Shown here in pieces: positions 1-13,242 of a stretch of DNA of 64,000 bases. The stretch's first letter is position 1; every line of letters starts with the position of its first letter. Below the pieces are notes generated by a model. That model saw only the letters and a list, made by a program, of their open reading frames with translations, did no database searches and was not told where the DNA came from. A program made the translations under genes and the position numbers. Origin of the DNA: Azadirachta indica (Eukaryota > Streptophyta > Magnoliopsida > Sapindales > Meliaceae); the NCBI GenBank assembly GCA_022749755.1, contig CM040444.1, positions 16,082,274-16,146,273 of the forward strand, in the 5' to 3' direction.

Positions 1-562
1 AACTCCATCCAATACAATATGATAGGATATTGTTATATTATTTTTAATATTTTAAAATAAAATATACAATAATGATATATAGTATTACATTAACTTGAAT
101 TTCTGCAAATAATTGCTATTAAAATTTATTTATTTGTTTGCCACTAAGTGAATATGAGACTGGAAAAAATATGAGGACCTATTTGCTACTTCCGTAAATA
201 ATAGGGATTATTCGGATAATTTACATTTCATTATATTCCAGCGTCTCTTTTCTCTACCCTGATATAGTTAATATTCTTTTTTCTCGTCGCCCTCGACTCA
301 CAGTCTTTTTCTCTCTGCATATTTAACCTTTTTTTTTTTTTTTCTCTCTCCCTCTGTGCAAACCCACACACTTAGTGCAGTCTCATTCTTCAAAGCCGTC
401 TCAAACAACACACTCTTCACATTCTGCTCTCTCCGTTTCTCTGCTCTCTTTCGCTCTTTATGAGTCTCTAAGCGAAAACCCGTCTCACATTTTTCTTCTT
501 TCATTTAACTGTCTAACATCACTCGCTTTCTCTTCTTTGAACCAGCCAAAAAAGCCACATAA
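1..562 (+). promoter_or_regulatory. Upstream region and 5' leader of the DUF620 gene
   Basis: Bases 1-240 are AT-rich with no credible gene. From about 245 the plus strand becomes strongly pyrimidine-rich (CTCT and T runs, including a T tract near 328-343), which is typical of a plant 5' untranslated leader. A possible TATA-like stretch lies near 318-326, about 240 bases before the ATG at 563. The promoter assignment is inference from position. Confidence 0.4.
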
Positions 563-2817
563 ATGGAGAAGAAACAAAGCTTCTTCTCGGCCCTTAAGGA
601 AGAAGTGGTCCGCGGACTCTCCCCGTCACGTTCTCGCGCCGCCAGCCCGGCCAGGTCCATGTCACCCATGTCATCACTCCTCAGGAGAAGAAAAAACCAC
701 AGTACCCACCAGTACGTTGCGGCCGCGGAGCCTATTTCGAGGTCCGGGAGTCTGAGGCCTGTAGTGGGGGAGGCTCTGGCGCCGTTGATGGAAGGTCCGG
801 ATCCAGACGGGGCTGAACTCGGCGAGTCTAAGCGGGCCGGGTCGGGTTTGGGCAACTGGGTTAAAGGGCAGTTATCGCGGACGCCGTCGGTTACTGCTAT
901 GGCTTATAAGAGGTCTGATCTGAGGCTGTTGCTTGGTGTCATGGGCGCACCATTGGCCCCGGTGCACGTTAGCAACAACGACCCTTTGCCTCACTTGAGC
1001 ATCAAAGACACTCCCATTGTTAGCTTCTTCCTCTTCCCTACAGTTTTTTTATTTCTCTTCTTTTGGTTTGTCACTTCAAGTTTTGTGCGCGATACTGTGA
1101 TTTTTGGGCGGAAACAGCTACCTCGTTCTTTTTGTTTTACTAATAAAACTAGCGCAGACTCTATCTACCCCTCTTTTGTTATTTTAACAAATACACGAGT
1201 TTTCCATTTTTTTTCTTTACTTAATAAGTATACGTTGGTTTATTCTTTTGCGGAGTAAATTTAGTAAAAAGCTTTTTTCAACCTGAGAAAAATTTTCTCT
1301 TTTATGGTTTTTCGGTAACTTGATTAATGATGATTAATTTTGTTTTAGCTACTTCTACTTGTTTGCTTGATCTATGCGATGATTTACTGTTTTTTTTAAT
1401 ACCTCTTTTTGGTTTGGTTATTGAGAAAACGGAGGAAAACCCATCTGATAAAAACTCAACTAGCCAAGAAGAAGTCTTTTTCCATTTTTTTTTTCTTTGG
1501 TTGCATTTTCTCCGGGAATAAACAGATAACTAGTGTTTGAGATAAATCTTTGGTGTGCATGTAGACCAAGACCATCGATAGTGAGTTGTTAGTTATTACA
1601 AATTATGTGGGAGTTTTCGAGCAGAGTTTGACACGAAGCTTCATGTATTTGTAGTTTTTGATTTTTATCCACTGGGTGACTCAGTGAAAACCACTCTCAA
1701 TTTACCTAAATGTATTTTTAATTTTTGTTGTTGCAGGAAACTTCCTCTGCTCAGTACATCTTGCAGCAGTACACTGCTGCCTCTGGTGGGCAGAAGTTAC
1801 AAAACTCTATTAAAAATGCCTACGCAATGGGAAAGGTTAGGATGGTAGCTGCAGAGTTTGAAACTGCTACTAGGACAGTTAAGAATCGAAACGCTAGATG
1901 TGCGGAGTCTGGTGGATTTGTGCTTTGGCAGATGAATCCGGATATGTGGTATGTTGAACTTGCAGTTGGAGGTAGTAAGCTTCATGCTGGCTGTAATGGC
2001 AAGCTCGTTTGGAGGCACACACCTTGGGGTGGTGCCCACACCGCCAAAGGCCCAGTGAGACCCTTGCGTCGTGCACTTCAGGTGAAGTTTTGCTGTAGTG
2101 TTAATTTTAGAGCTTGAAATCAGTTACTTGATTTGTTATGAGTGATTTGTTTACTTTCAGATGTGTTGTGTTTGGTTGTTTGAACTGTTTCAGGGTCTTG
2201 ATCCGAGGACAACAGCTAGTATGTTTGCTGATGCAAGGTGCATAGGGGAGAAGAAGATTAATGGTGAGGACTGCTTCATCCTTAAGCTTTGTGCTGATCC
2301 TCAGACACTTAAGGCCAGGAGTGAAGGTCCTGCAGAGATCATTAGGCATGTCTTGTTTGGGTACTTCAGCCAAAAAACTGGACTTCTTGTTCATATGGAG
2401 GATTCCCATCTTACCCGCATCCAGTCCAATGGGGGTGATACAGTTTACTGGGAAACCACAATCAATTCATTCCTTGATGATTACAGACCAGTTGAAGGGA
2501 TCATGATTGCACATTCTGGCCATTCTGTGGTGACACTTTTTAGGTTTGGGGAGGTTGCCATGAGCCACACCAAAACAAAGATGGAAGAAGCTTGGACTAT
2601 TGAAGAAGTTGCATTTAATGTTCCAGGACTCTCAATTGATTGTTTTATCCCCCCAGCTGATTTAAGGTCTGAATCCATCAGTGAGGCCTGTGAACTCCCG
2701 CAGGATGAAAGGGGAAAAAGCGCAATTGCATTAGCAGCACATCGGGCTAAAATTGCTGCACTGGAGAAAGCACATGATAGTAGCACTGATAACATGACAT
2801 GGAAGATGGAAGTCTAA
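563..2817 (+). CDS. DUF620 family protein, three exons, 474 aa
   Basis: Exons 563-1018, 1737-2081 and 2194-2817 join in phase through GT-AG introns. The junctions fall inside conserved family text: SIKDTPI meets ETSSAQYILQQY, and RRALQ meets GLDPRTTASM. The start MEKKQSFFSALKEEVVRGLS is the usual N-terminus of this plant family and is followed by a Ser/Arg/Pro-rich segment and two basic residue clusters. The C-terminal two thirds hold the DUF620 domain, with blocks such as GGFVLWQMNPDMWYVELAVG, GEDCFILKLCADPQTLKARS and HVLFGYFSQKTGLLVHMEDS. The length fits the family (about 440-490 aa). The biochemical function is unknown; membrane or lipid association has been discussed for relatives, but nothing here shows it. 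Reading on past 1018 or 2081 without splicing gives non-family sequence. Confidence 0.93.
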
Positions 2818-5800
2818 CAGAGGGTAGGATGACATCAGGGCAACTGTTTATATTGTTAATCTACTAACTTGTTAGAAGTTACATGGCAGAAGTGAAGTCA
2901 GATTTTTGGACTTGGTTTCTTATATGCCTCTGTTAGTCTGTAAATAGAGTTGTAAACATTCACAGGCACAGCTTGAGCCTAGATGAATCTTTATACTCTC
3001 TATACAGAACCCAACTATGGAGTTGGAGCTCAGTTTTCCAATTAGGGATAGGGCAAATGGAGGTTAAGTTTTTAGTTTACCTTCCATACCTGAAGGAAGG
3101 TGGGGAAGCTGTGGTATAGCAGAACCATTAACCTTACTTTATTTTACTAATTCTCTTGCTTAATGAATACGGCAATGGCAGTGAAAAGGAAACTGCTATT
3201 GGGTAGCCTAAGTTTAAGACTAAAAGTTGTGTAGTTTGTTAATTCTAATCTTTTATGGGTTTTTTTTTATCTCTTGGTGTGGTTGTTTGATTCATGTAGT
3301 TGTTTATGGGTTTGGGAACTAATGGGGAATTTTGACCAAATTGTCTCTCTGATATTGATATCTACATGTATTTTGGCATTTGGTCATTTCTGCTGACAAA
3401 GATGTAAACAACTTCTTTGAACTCACATGAATATAGAGATCAGCAATTTTCCTTCAAGTTCTGTTATAATAGTACTCGTAATTCTCTGTTTTCTCCCAAT
3501 GTGCTTTTGTTTGGCAGTCAATGAACATTTACACCTTCACATGATCATTTAGTTTATCAATTCCTTTTGTGGGGTCTATGTATAAATTACATACAATCTG
3601 TGAGTGCTCCAATCTTTTTTAATTTATTGAAAGAATCTTTGTATGGTGCATGACAGCATCTAGGGTTGGTGTTTGAAAGTTCAGTAGCAGTGTTCCTCTG
3701 AACCCTTTTCTTTGCTTTTTGGTGGATCTCTTCTCCACCATTAAAGAAATATTTTCCCTTTTTTTTCTTTAAAAAAAAAGAGAACACTGCCGTGTCTTGA
3801 CTGAGCATGGACCCAATTCAAACCAATGTTGAGGGTTAGGTTAGGTTTACAACTGGAATTTGGTCTGCAATGCTGATGCATCGTTTATGGCAAGGCTTGT
3901 GTGTGAATATATATCATTACAGCTCAGACACGAGTTAAAAGTCTTCGAAACCCCATGTGATTTCATTTCCTCTCACCTCATTCTTCTTTTTTTTTTTTTC
4001 TCTTCAGTCTTCACTTGCTCTACTTTCTTTTACTTATATTATAATCTATTTTGTTACCTGCTCTTGCAGACCACACACTGTCTTTGCCCTTTTACTGCTG
4101 CTTTTTTATTTTATTTACTTCAACCATTACAATAGTTTATTTTGGGGAGAAGGTTCCACCTCATGATGATGTTTACGAACGGCCAAATTCTCCAGTGATT
4201 AGGGTTAACATTACTTGCCTTTTCGGGGCAAGAAACCCTGTAGCTCCATGTGCTTCATGCAAGTACCATTATAAATATAGTTTGCTTGCTTGCTTGCCTG
4301 CCTCTTCCTGCTTGATCTGTAACCTCTGAATCTGATAACAGATATGACATAGAACTTCACAACTCAAGAACTTTGAGTAAATGTGGAAGCCCACCTTCTA
4401 ACATAAACCCTAGAGTTTTATTTTTATTTTTATTTATTTTTATCAATTTCCAATCTGTTTTTAACAGTTCCCCATATCCTTTTGCCCATTATCCAGTTAG
4501 GATTTGCACATAAAATAGTGCAGCCGTAAATCTGTAACTTAGATGCCGGTAAAATTTGCAATATCCTTTTCCTCTTTTAGGTTTGGCATGATTGGAATTT
4601 TAAACATCGGAGTTGGAAAAATTAATCACACAACAAAATTTCACTCTTTTTATTGTTTAGTGTTAACAATCAACCTTAAATAAAACTTCACTGCAGTCTT
4701 TTATGATATTCAACATATCAATCCAAAATTTATGCCTCTTAACTCTAATAAAAGCATAACGATCATAGTTTTTTGCCTAATTCTTAAAATTTGTTATACT
4801 ATTCAGAACTGTTTATGTGAATAGAATGATATTATTTTATCTTCCCAAAATCAAACATTTTTCGAATGGAAAACCAGTTCAGGCTTTCTGTTTTGATTGA
4901 AGAAATGGAAGTATTTAAGAGGAAGTGCTTAGAATTTTGGTGTAATTAATGGTTAGTATATCTCATTTCCCATAACGGATGGAGGAGGACCATTATTAAT
5001 TAATGACTTCGGCGAGTAAGCAGCGTAGCCAAACACGCTCTAATACTATCTCATTAACAGCTAGTACAAGTGAAATCTAGTTTCCAATCTCGTTGCCATA
5101 TTTGAAACGTAAACTTAGTAATGCATTAATGGACAACATTAAACAAGTTAGTTGAGATGTCGTTAAATTTGATGTTTACTCAATATCTCGATCTAGTTTT
5201 CAGGATTTAATTCGGTCAATTTGCTTATTTAATTAATTTAATTGCACCGCTTCTGTGATTTTAATACTTCAATGTTTTTTAAAAAAAAAATGGAAGATAG
5301 ATATTACATAATATTAATTATTACATCTAAAAATTTTCAAACGAATTGATATTGTCACCTAAGTGACAACCTTAGTGCTAAAGGACACATGCTTTCTAAT
5401 TGGAGAGCACCTAGATTTTTCTTATTTTTGTGGGTAAATTTTTCTTTAATTTTTGTAATGGTAGATATTTTTCTAATTTACGCTAAATTAAAATTTTAAA
5501 GTGTACTATTATAAAATTTATTTAAACCCTCATTTTCAGTAAATTTATGATATGTAATTATATACAGACAATCTATCTAAACTCTCATTATAATAATTAA
5601 AAAAATAAACTGATGCTGAGTTTTTTTAATTAATTTTTTTTTAAAAAAAAAAAGTCTCCACGTTTGGGAAATTCAACCAATTTAATTGGAAGGACCCACG
5701 CCACACCCACTGGTTAGTAAATATGCGACTGTAAGGAAGTATGGTCTTAGCAGTCTCTTGGAAAGAGCAAATCCATAGTGTTAGATGAAAATCATAATTA

Positions 5801-8780
5801 CAAATTAATGTTTTTAAATCAATTAATATAATTTAATTCTGTTTATTAATAAAAAAGTAAATAAATAAATGCTTCTTCCAAGTTTGCTTATTGGAAAATG
5901 TAATTTTAATTTTTAAAATTTAATTAAATGGTGAAGTCCATGACATCTTCCTTCTCTTTTCCTAGGAATAGGATGACGCTGTTTATATTCTAAAGTTGAC
6001 TTAGAAAATTTTTTGATTTCAAAATTTAATAACTCATGCTTAGCTATTTTTATTACCAAACACATTCGCCCTTATTATCTAAATGCCAAAATCATGTGCT
6101 AGGTAAGGCTAGTGAGTCTCAAAACTTTAATCTAATGCCAATTTTTCTTGTTACAACCATTTAAGTTTATATTATAAATAAGGGTTGAGGAATAAAATCA
6201 CCGAAAATCTATTTTAATTTATTTAAATTGATTTATTTTGTTTGGTTTTAATAATTTAGATTTTAATTATAGATTAAACTCTCATTCACAATTACATAAA
6301 TAAGCGAAGCATGTTTTCTCTCTCTCTTTTTTTTTTTTTAAAAGATTTTGTTAATTTTTTAAGTTTACTGTATCATAGTATTAGTTGATGCACTATTTTT
6401 TAATACAATTTTTTAAAAATTATAATTTGACTTTATATTCTGCCCTTACCTATGTACTTGATAGCCAACCACATTCACTTGGGGAGTTTTTGGCAATTAA
6501 AAATGAATAAAAGAAAGGTTTAGGTTAGGTCCTAAGTCACAAAATTGGCAATTAAATTAATGAATAGAATATAATAGAATCTAGATTCTGCCTAAATTAT
6601 TTTTAAAATAGTGAATATGGGGAATTTGCCTTTGACTTTTTGATCCCCCATTTTGTCTTAATGTAAATCGCCACAATTTAGCAGGATTTTAGGAAGTGTT
6701 CTTAAATTGCGAGACACATTAAGCACTCCCAAAACAATTAAAATTTGACAATAATTAATGAAACTTTTGGTAATTTTTGACAGTGTCGGCAGAGGAAGGT
6801 TCCCAATTTTTTTTCCTGCTTGGGGTTTTGTGTGTGGGCAAATGGGCAAAGGAATAAATTCATATCAATGATACTTCATGGCTTATTAATGAAAGTATAG
6901 AGATTGCCCCCCATCTCTCTCTCTGTATATTGTACGGTGCATATATTATAATTGAATAAATGATGTACGTGTATTTATTGCAAATTTACAGTAGACTTCT
7001 TCTACGTGGAGAACGTAAAAGGATGGGTTTTTCTATGTAGGTTTGCGATATTTATGATAGTAGGATAATTATTCTTTTTTTCCATTTTTTTTTTCTTTGC
7101 TTGCACGTGTGGATTTATTTGTAAAAATGTAAAATAGATGGTGTCGGCAGCGAAAAGTAATGTATGATTGGTACAATTCATTTATTTTTGTAACGCAAAT
7201 GATTCTATTATCACTTTATGCTAGTACTATAAATATAATTACAAGATATTCAAGTGAGATGTAGTTATTAATTTTATATTCTATAATTAATATATAATCA
7301 AATAACATATTATGCCGTGTAATATTGGTAGATAAGATTGAAATTAAGGGTTAAAACTTTTATTTATAGTAAATTTCGCATAAAGTGTAATAAAATTTAT
7401 TTAAAATCTTTTTGACTAAAAATGTTTTACTATAATTTGGTGGTACATAAATGGAGGTGAAAAAAATTTAACGCCATTAGTACTCTACACGTAATTCTAA
7501 TTTTGCATTTATCTTACATTAAGGCCTGTTTTTAAGAAGGTAATATAGGCTTCAAGAATTCGTGAATACTTTGACCGGCACTTTTGTTGGATTGATGCCA
7601 CAATGGGTGTTATGAATTGGGCTCACTCAGTTACCTTTCAGGCTCGTTTCATCCCATGTAAAGTTAGAGTTCAGCCTAGACGGCCCAGCCCATTGGACCT
7701 CGGATGTTGGGTAACCAAGTCCATGTACTCCAGTTCAAGTAATACTGTAGTATGGATATTAACAATTAGCTCCGTATAGTTTGTCAAAACAACAATTACT
7801 ACATATTTAGGTTATTTATAGCAAATAGAGTTCTGATAGTGATAGAGTGAAGGTGATAGGGGCCTATTTGTTAAAATTATACATCATTAAGCTTGGGAAT
7901 CTAGTTGTTCTTTTCCCTATTCTAATGGTCATAAAGCCCATGTAAAACAAACAGAGAAATCCAGCCCATCCGAGATCCAATAAGTGAAATCAGTTTTGAA
8001 TATTTCTAACAATAATAGACAATGTTATATAACGTTTGTATAACTTTATACAAACAAGTTGACGTGACAATCCTATATTCATATCACAAATCACACATTC
8101 CTGAAGGAATAAATGTAAATAGTTAAGGGTGTGAAACATGTAACAATATACTATAACATTGTTATATAGCATTATTAACGATCAATCATTATATAAATCC
8201 ATGAGGTTATAGATTTTAGATGTTAGGAACGGAAAATTGAAGTCTCTCCCTAAAAAAAAAAAATATATAATAATAATAATAATAAAGTTAAAACCATGAT
8301 TTAAAATTTCTAAGAAAAAAATTAAAATATTTGACAACGTAAAATGAGATGTATCAGTTGCCTCTCTTAATTTGAAGCTTTTATTGCATAGATGTCATGT
8401 TTAAATTTATTGTCACCCATAATTTTATGCTGTAATTCGCGATTTACACCCATTTAACAAAATAAAATACAATTACATATGTATCCTTCACAGAAGCAAG
8501 GACAAATAAAGTCATATATTTGTTTCGAATTTCGAAGTTGCCAAATCTCCTCTAACAGTGAAAATGCAGCTAATGGAAAAGCTATATATGTAAATTACGT
8601 GCAATTAAGGTTGTTGTTTTCATCTTGGCTTTGATATTTTTGTTTGATCTGCTTTGGCTTTCTAAATGTGTGTGTGTTTTATTGTGAATGTGGTCTTCTA
8701 AGACGCCATCCAAATTCCAACAGAAGAAATTATCTATCTGTACTGTTTGTATATATTTAATGGATTTAAACTCAATCATT

Positions 8781-8806
8781 AAAATAAAAATAAAAATAAA
8801 AATAAA
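8781..8806. repeat. (AAAAT)n microsatellite
   Basis: About five perfect AAAAT units in a row, visible directly in the sequence. Confidence 0.9.
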
Positions 8807-9392
8807 TTGGATTCCTCTACTCTACTAAGTACTACCTAACCATACATAGTTCTCATGAATTAAGCACGTCGTCTGTGAGATTCTTCCAGTTGCGGAATCT
8901 AAGAGATTCACATAATAATACGCCAGTTGTCAATTTAATATGCAAGTCAATTTGGCTAATTCATAAGACGAATAACCGTCTTTATGTAGATTCTTCCACT
9001 CTTAACACATCAAGTCATCAACATAGCCAACCATAAAATTCTAATGGGTCATAATCTTGTGGTGCATATATAATACATATATAAGAATGTACTATACTCT
9101 TTCAACTTTATTTTATTTTTTTGTCATAATTTCTAATTTTGTTTTGTTTGAATTATCAACTTGTGGATAATATCTTAAAAATTTGAAGAATTACCTCGAA
9201 AAAATTGAAAATTTTAAGGTATATAATTATACACATTTATCAATTATTCCTATTTTTTTTTTTTAATACTACAATTATAATTTATTGATATCATTAGTTA
9301 AAAAGTCAGGGAGTCTGGATCCAGATGTGTACTCTTTGAGAGAATCAAACGTCGACTAAATGTATACCATTATGCTTGGCCGAATTTGATGC

Positions 9393-9400
9393 TATAAATA
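9393..9400 (+). promoter_or_regulatory. TATA box of the ammonium transporter gene
   Basis: TATAAATA lies 143 bases upstream of the ATG at 9543. That is a usual plant distance, implying a leader of about 110 bases. Motif and position only. Confidence 0.5.
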
Positions 9401-9542
9401 CAATACAAATAGGACCAACGAAATCAGTTGAATAAGACCTATAATAAGTATTATATATACAGTCTGTATTGAGAAAAGGAAAGAAAAATAACTATTAGTA
9501 GACTATTGGCATTAGTCTTACGTTAGCGGTACTGCAATTTGT

Positions 9543-11263
9543 ATGGCTGCTCCTCCACCAAACCCCGTCCCAGTTGCCTACCAAGGCGGCAGTACAGCAG
9601 TCCCCGACTGGCTAAACAAAGGGGACAATGCATGGCAAATGATCTCCGCCACCCTCGTCGGCCTCCAGAGCGTACCTGGCCTCGTCATCCTTTACGGCAG
9701 CATAGTCAAGAAAAAATGGGCAGTCAACTCAGCTTTCATGGCCCTCTACGCCTTCGCAGCCGTCGTAATCTGCTGGGTCACTTGGGCTTACAAGATGTCT
9801 TTTGGAGACAAACTGTTGCCCTTCTGGGGTAAAGCCGGGCCTGCTCTGGGACAAAAGTTTCTCATCAAGCAAGCAGCACTGCCGGAGTCAACGCAGTACC
9901 ACGACAACGGTACGGAGGAGACCGCCATGATCACTCCATATTATCCGATGGCTTCCATGGTCTGGTTTCAGTGCGTATTTGCTGCCATTACCTTGATAAT
10001 ATTGGCAGGATCGTTGCTTGGGAGAATGAATATAAAGGCTTGGATGGCTTTTGTGCCGCTTTGGCTTACGTTTTCGTACACAGTTGGAGCTTTCAGCTTG
10101 TGGGGTGGTGGGTTTTTGTTTCACTGGGGCGTCATGGATTATTCTGGTGGTTACGTTATCCATCTTTCTTCAGGAATTGCCGGCCTCACTGCTGCGTTCT
10201 GGGTTTGTTTCATTTGTTTTGCCATACACTCTTTTCACTTTGAAATTGTTTTAAGAAAACACTATTTGAAAACAATGTGGAAGTAAGTAATGCACCTTAA
10301 ATTACTATGATGAACGGGTGATGTAGGTGGGTCCAAGATCAACAAATGACAGGGAAAGGTTTCCACCAAACAACGTATTACTGACGTTAGCAGGGGCAGG
10401 GTTACTGTGGATGGGATGGGCTGGATTCAACGGTGGCGATCCATACTCGGCAAATGTTGACTCTTCAATGGCCGTCCTCAACACAAACATATGTGCTGCT
10501 ACAAGCCTTCTAGTTTGGACTTGGCTTGATGTCATTTTCTTCAAGAAACCTTCTGTTATTGGCGCTGTCCAGGGCATGATCACTGGCCTTGTTTGCATCA
10601 CACCTGGTGCAGGTAATAAATTAATACAACTTATTTATTTATCTACAATTAATTAATGTCAATAAACTCTAGAACGATCAATATTGATTAAATTATAACC
10701 AATACATATAACAGTGTATTTGTATCTTTTTCATAGGACTTGTTCAAGGATGGGCCGCGATAGTGATGGGAATTCTATCAGGCAGTCTACCTTGGTTCAC
10801 CATGATGATCGTACACAAACGATGGAAATTCCTCCAAAAAATCGACGACACACTCGGCGTATTTCACACACACGCCGTTGCCGGCCTTCTTGGCGGCGTG
10901 TTAACCGGCCTTTTGGCAGAACCCACGTTATGTGCACTGTTTTTGCCTGTTACAAACTCGCGGGGAGGCGTGTACGGAGCGTCCGGCGGAATACAAGTCC
11001 TGAAACAGCTGGCGGGCGCCGCATTCATCATCGGCTGGAATGGTGTAGTTACGTCAATTATCTGTGTGCTGATAAACAAGGTGATCCCATTGCGTATGAC
11101 GGAGGAGCAGCTGTTGATCGGAGATGACGCAGTTCATGGGGAAGAAGCGTACGCGTTGTGGGGCGATGGTGAGAAGTATGATTCCACCAAGCATAACGTT
11201 AGCATGCACTCTGATGATACATTCATTCATAAGACTTCGAGTGGTGCTACTCAGGTTGTTTAA
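9543..11263 (+). CDS. Ammonium transporter, AMT2/AMT3 (MEP) type, three exons, 490 aa
   Basis: Exons 9543-10202, 10327-10612 and 10737-11263 join in phase with GT-AG borders. The product is a polytopic plasma-membrane ammonium channel of the Amt/MEP/Rh family with about 11 membrane spans. The family signature is visible around residues 195-220 ([16 protein letters not shown]), carrying the first pore histidine. The second pore histidine is in the [14 protein letters not shown] block of exon 3. The start context [20 protein letters not shown], the RFPPNNVLL block and the introns place it in the AMT2-like clade rather than the mostly intronless AMT1 clade. The soluble C-tail keeps the [16 protein letters not shown] block typical of AMT2/3 proteins, a region where activity is controlled in relatives. 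It is complete, with no broken motifs. Whether it is AMT2, AMT3 or AMT4 cannot be settled by eye. Confidence 0.95.
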
Positions 11264-12456
11264 TCATTTATGGCCTAGGCACCTAAACCTAATTAACTAA
11301 TAATGTGTTAGTGCGTTCTACAAATGAATGTGGGAGTGTGATATTTGTTGTCACATGTGGTAACAATACAAGACTACCACGTTAATTTTTATGTATCTTT
11401 TGTGTATATGCGCTTGTTGTTTCAATCTAGTGTAGTTGAAGGGGTTTTTTTTGTTGTTTCAGTCTTCGCATTGGCTACGGAAGCCCAAATATTTGGTAAA
11501 CGGGGCTGTTAGGTCCAAGTCCAGTTCAACTAATATGAACTAAGTCCATTGCCCATTGTCGACTTGGACTAAACCTCTTGTTGCAGATTTTGATAGCATT
11601 ATGATTTGTGCTAGTGCTACAGTACGGTTTTTGGGCTATATGCTGCCCCATTTGTTGCAACTCATTTTTTGGTTCTACTTCTTAAAATTTTTATTATATA
11701 TTTTGATTTTTGAATGAATCTTTTATTATCTAACGAAAATTTTAAAAATTAAATTCAAAAGCTAAAAGGAATTGTGGCCTTGCCCTTTAATAATGCGTGT
11801 CATTTTCACTTTTTTCTATAACTACAATAAACAACGGGTCCTAAATGGCTTAATTTGTTAATGATTTATTCAAATTTAGCAAATTTTGGTACTTCCATTA
11901 TATTTCATATTTGTTATTTTTATGTAAATAAATTTTAATAATTTTTTCATAGTTATAAATTAAGCTTTTCTCTGATATTATGTTACTTCTGCCAGTCGAT
12001 GAAGTTTGAACTTAATTAAGCATATTTGAAGCAGTGACACGTAAAATAAAAAGGTAGTTGCAGGTTCAATTTCGACGTTGCTGTTTGGGCCGTTTTCTTG
12101 ATCATACAGAGAACGGATCGAGATCGCGGAGCACGTTATCACATCGTCTAAAAGATTTCACACCAAAAATGAAATAAAAAGGAAGAAAGCTTTTCTGGGC
12201 ATGCGTTTGAGTGAATTGACATATCACCTACATCATGCCTCGTTGATTCGCTTTTCATTACCTTTCAATCATCCATGCATAACGCAATCTCCATTTAAGC
12301 TTAATTTCGTGGAATCCAGGATTTGCAATTGTTATATAAATGTGGTTGCTAGATTTTACAATATAGAATGAAAATTCACAGTTCAGAACATTAAACCTGT
12401 AATAATTAATAGTCGTAATAAATAATCTATTTTTTTGGGATGACAACTAAATGAAA

Positions 12457-12457
<1 letters not shown>

Positions 12458-12491
<34 letters not shown>
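12458..12491. repeat. (AAT)n microsatellite
   Basis: About eleven perfect ATA/AAT units, directly visible. On the minus strand it encodes an artificial run of tyrosines. Confidence 0.95.
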
Positions 12492-12495
<4 letters not shown>

Positions 12496-13214
12496 TGTGA
12501 TTAGGGTGCTGTTGTTTGGCTGTAAGGGAGCTGACTTTACAGATATATTTTTCAAGTGGTGAAAGTGAGGGAGGCTGAGCTGAATTAACGGGAAGAGGTC
12601 CATTTTTAAGTAAGAAATTGGACAACGGGGGATAGAGAGTAAACATCATATCAGTTGGAACAAACAGACTTTTTGATTTGATAAAAATTTGATTAAGACT
12701 TCTCAGCCCCCACAATCCCTTTTGCTCTACGCTGTTTTTGGGTTCCACTTCCACTTCTTCATTTTCATATTCATACCTTAGCTGTCCTCCATTAACGCCA
12801 TCATTGAATTTTACCAAATTTGAGATGGAATTCACTGACACTGTGTTCAATTCTTTTCGTTTTATTTAATTCATTACTTTGTTATTTATTTCTGGAAATG
12901 TCTAGGTTCAAACATTCATTTGAATTTGATGGCCCCATTTTGTTTCATTCTTATAATTAGTTTCGTGCTCCTGCAAAAATAGCTGTATATGTTTGTTAAA
13001 ATCTCACTTGTAAAAGTTGTTAAAAAAACAAAATTTTTTTCTAACCATGTCTAGTTAAGAGGGTAAAGTTTCTTTGTCACTCGGGTAACAACCCAGGTGC
13101 CAATAATATTTATATATACTTGCACGCCCATATGCAATATATTATAATATAAAATGCAGAAACGTGACAAAAAGAAAGTTAAGTAGTGAAAACATGAGAG
13201 CCTATAAACAAAAT

Positions 13215-13242
13215 TAATAATAATAATAATAATAATAATAAT
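13215..13242. repeat. (TAA)n microsatellite
   Basis: About nine perfect TAA units, directly visible. Confidence 0.95.

Larger units (their letters stand above)
2818..9542. other. Long gene-free AT-rich intergenic region
   Basis: About the first 300 bases are probably the 3' untranslated region of the DUF620 gene. The rest has only short ORFs with biased, T-rich composition and no recognisable protein. It contains short tracts such as TTTTA repeats near 4419-4444, a CT tract near 6314-6330 and an AAAAT microsatellite at 8781-8806. I see no transposon ends or RNA gene in it. Confidence 0.6.

Noticed and set aside
3860..4329. Overlapping plus-strand ORFs of 69-92 codons
   Set aside because: T-rich, Phe/Leu-biased translations with no conserved blocks or splice support.
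12383..12850. 155-codon minus-strand ORF
   Set aside because: Its C-terminal part is a tyrosine run made by the AAT microsatellite, and the rest has no recognisable family, splice support or start context. A short stretch (near 12540-12700) looks faintly coding, so a gene relic is possible but not supported.
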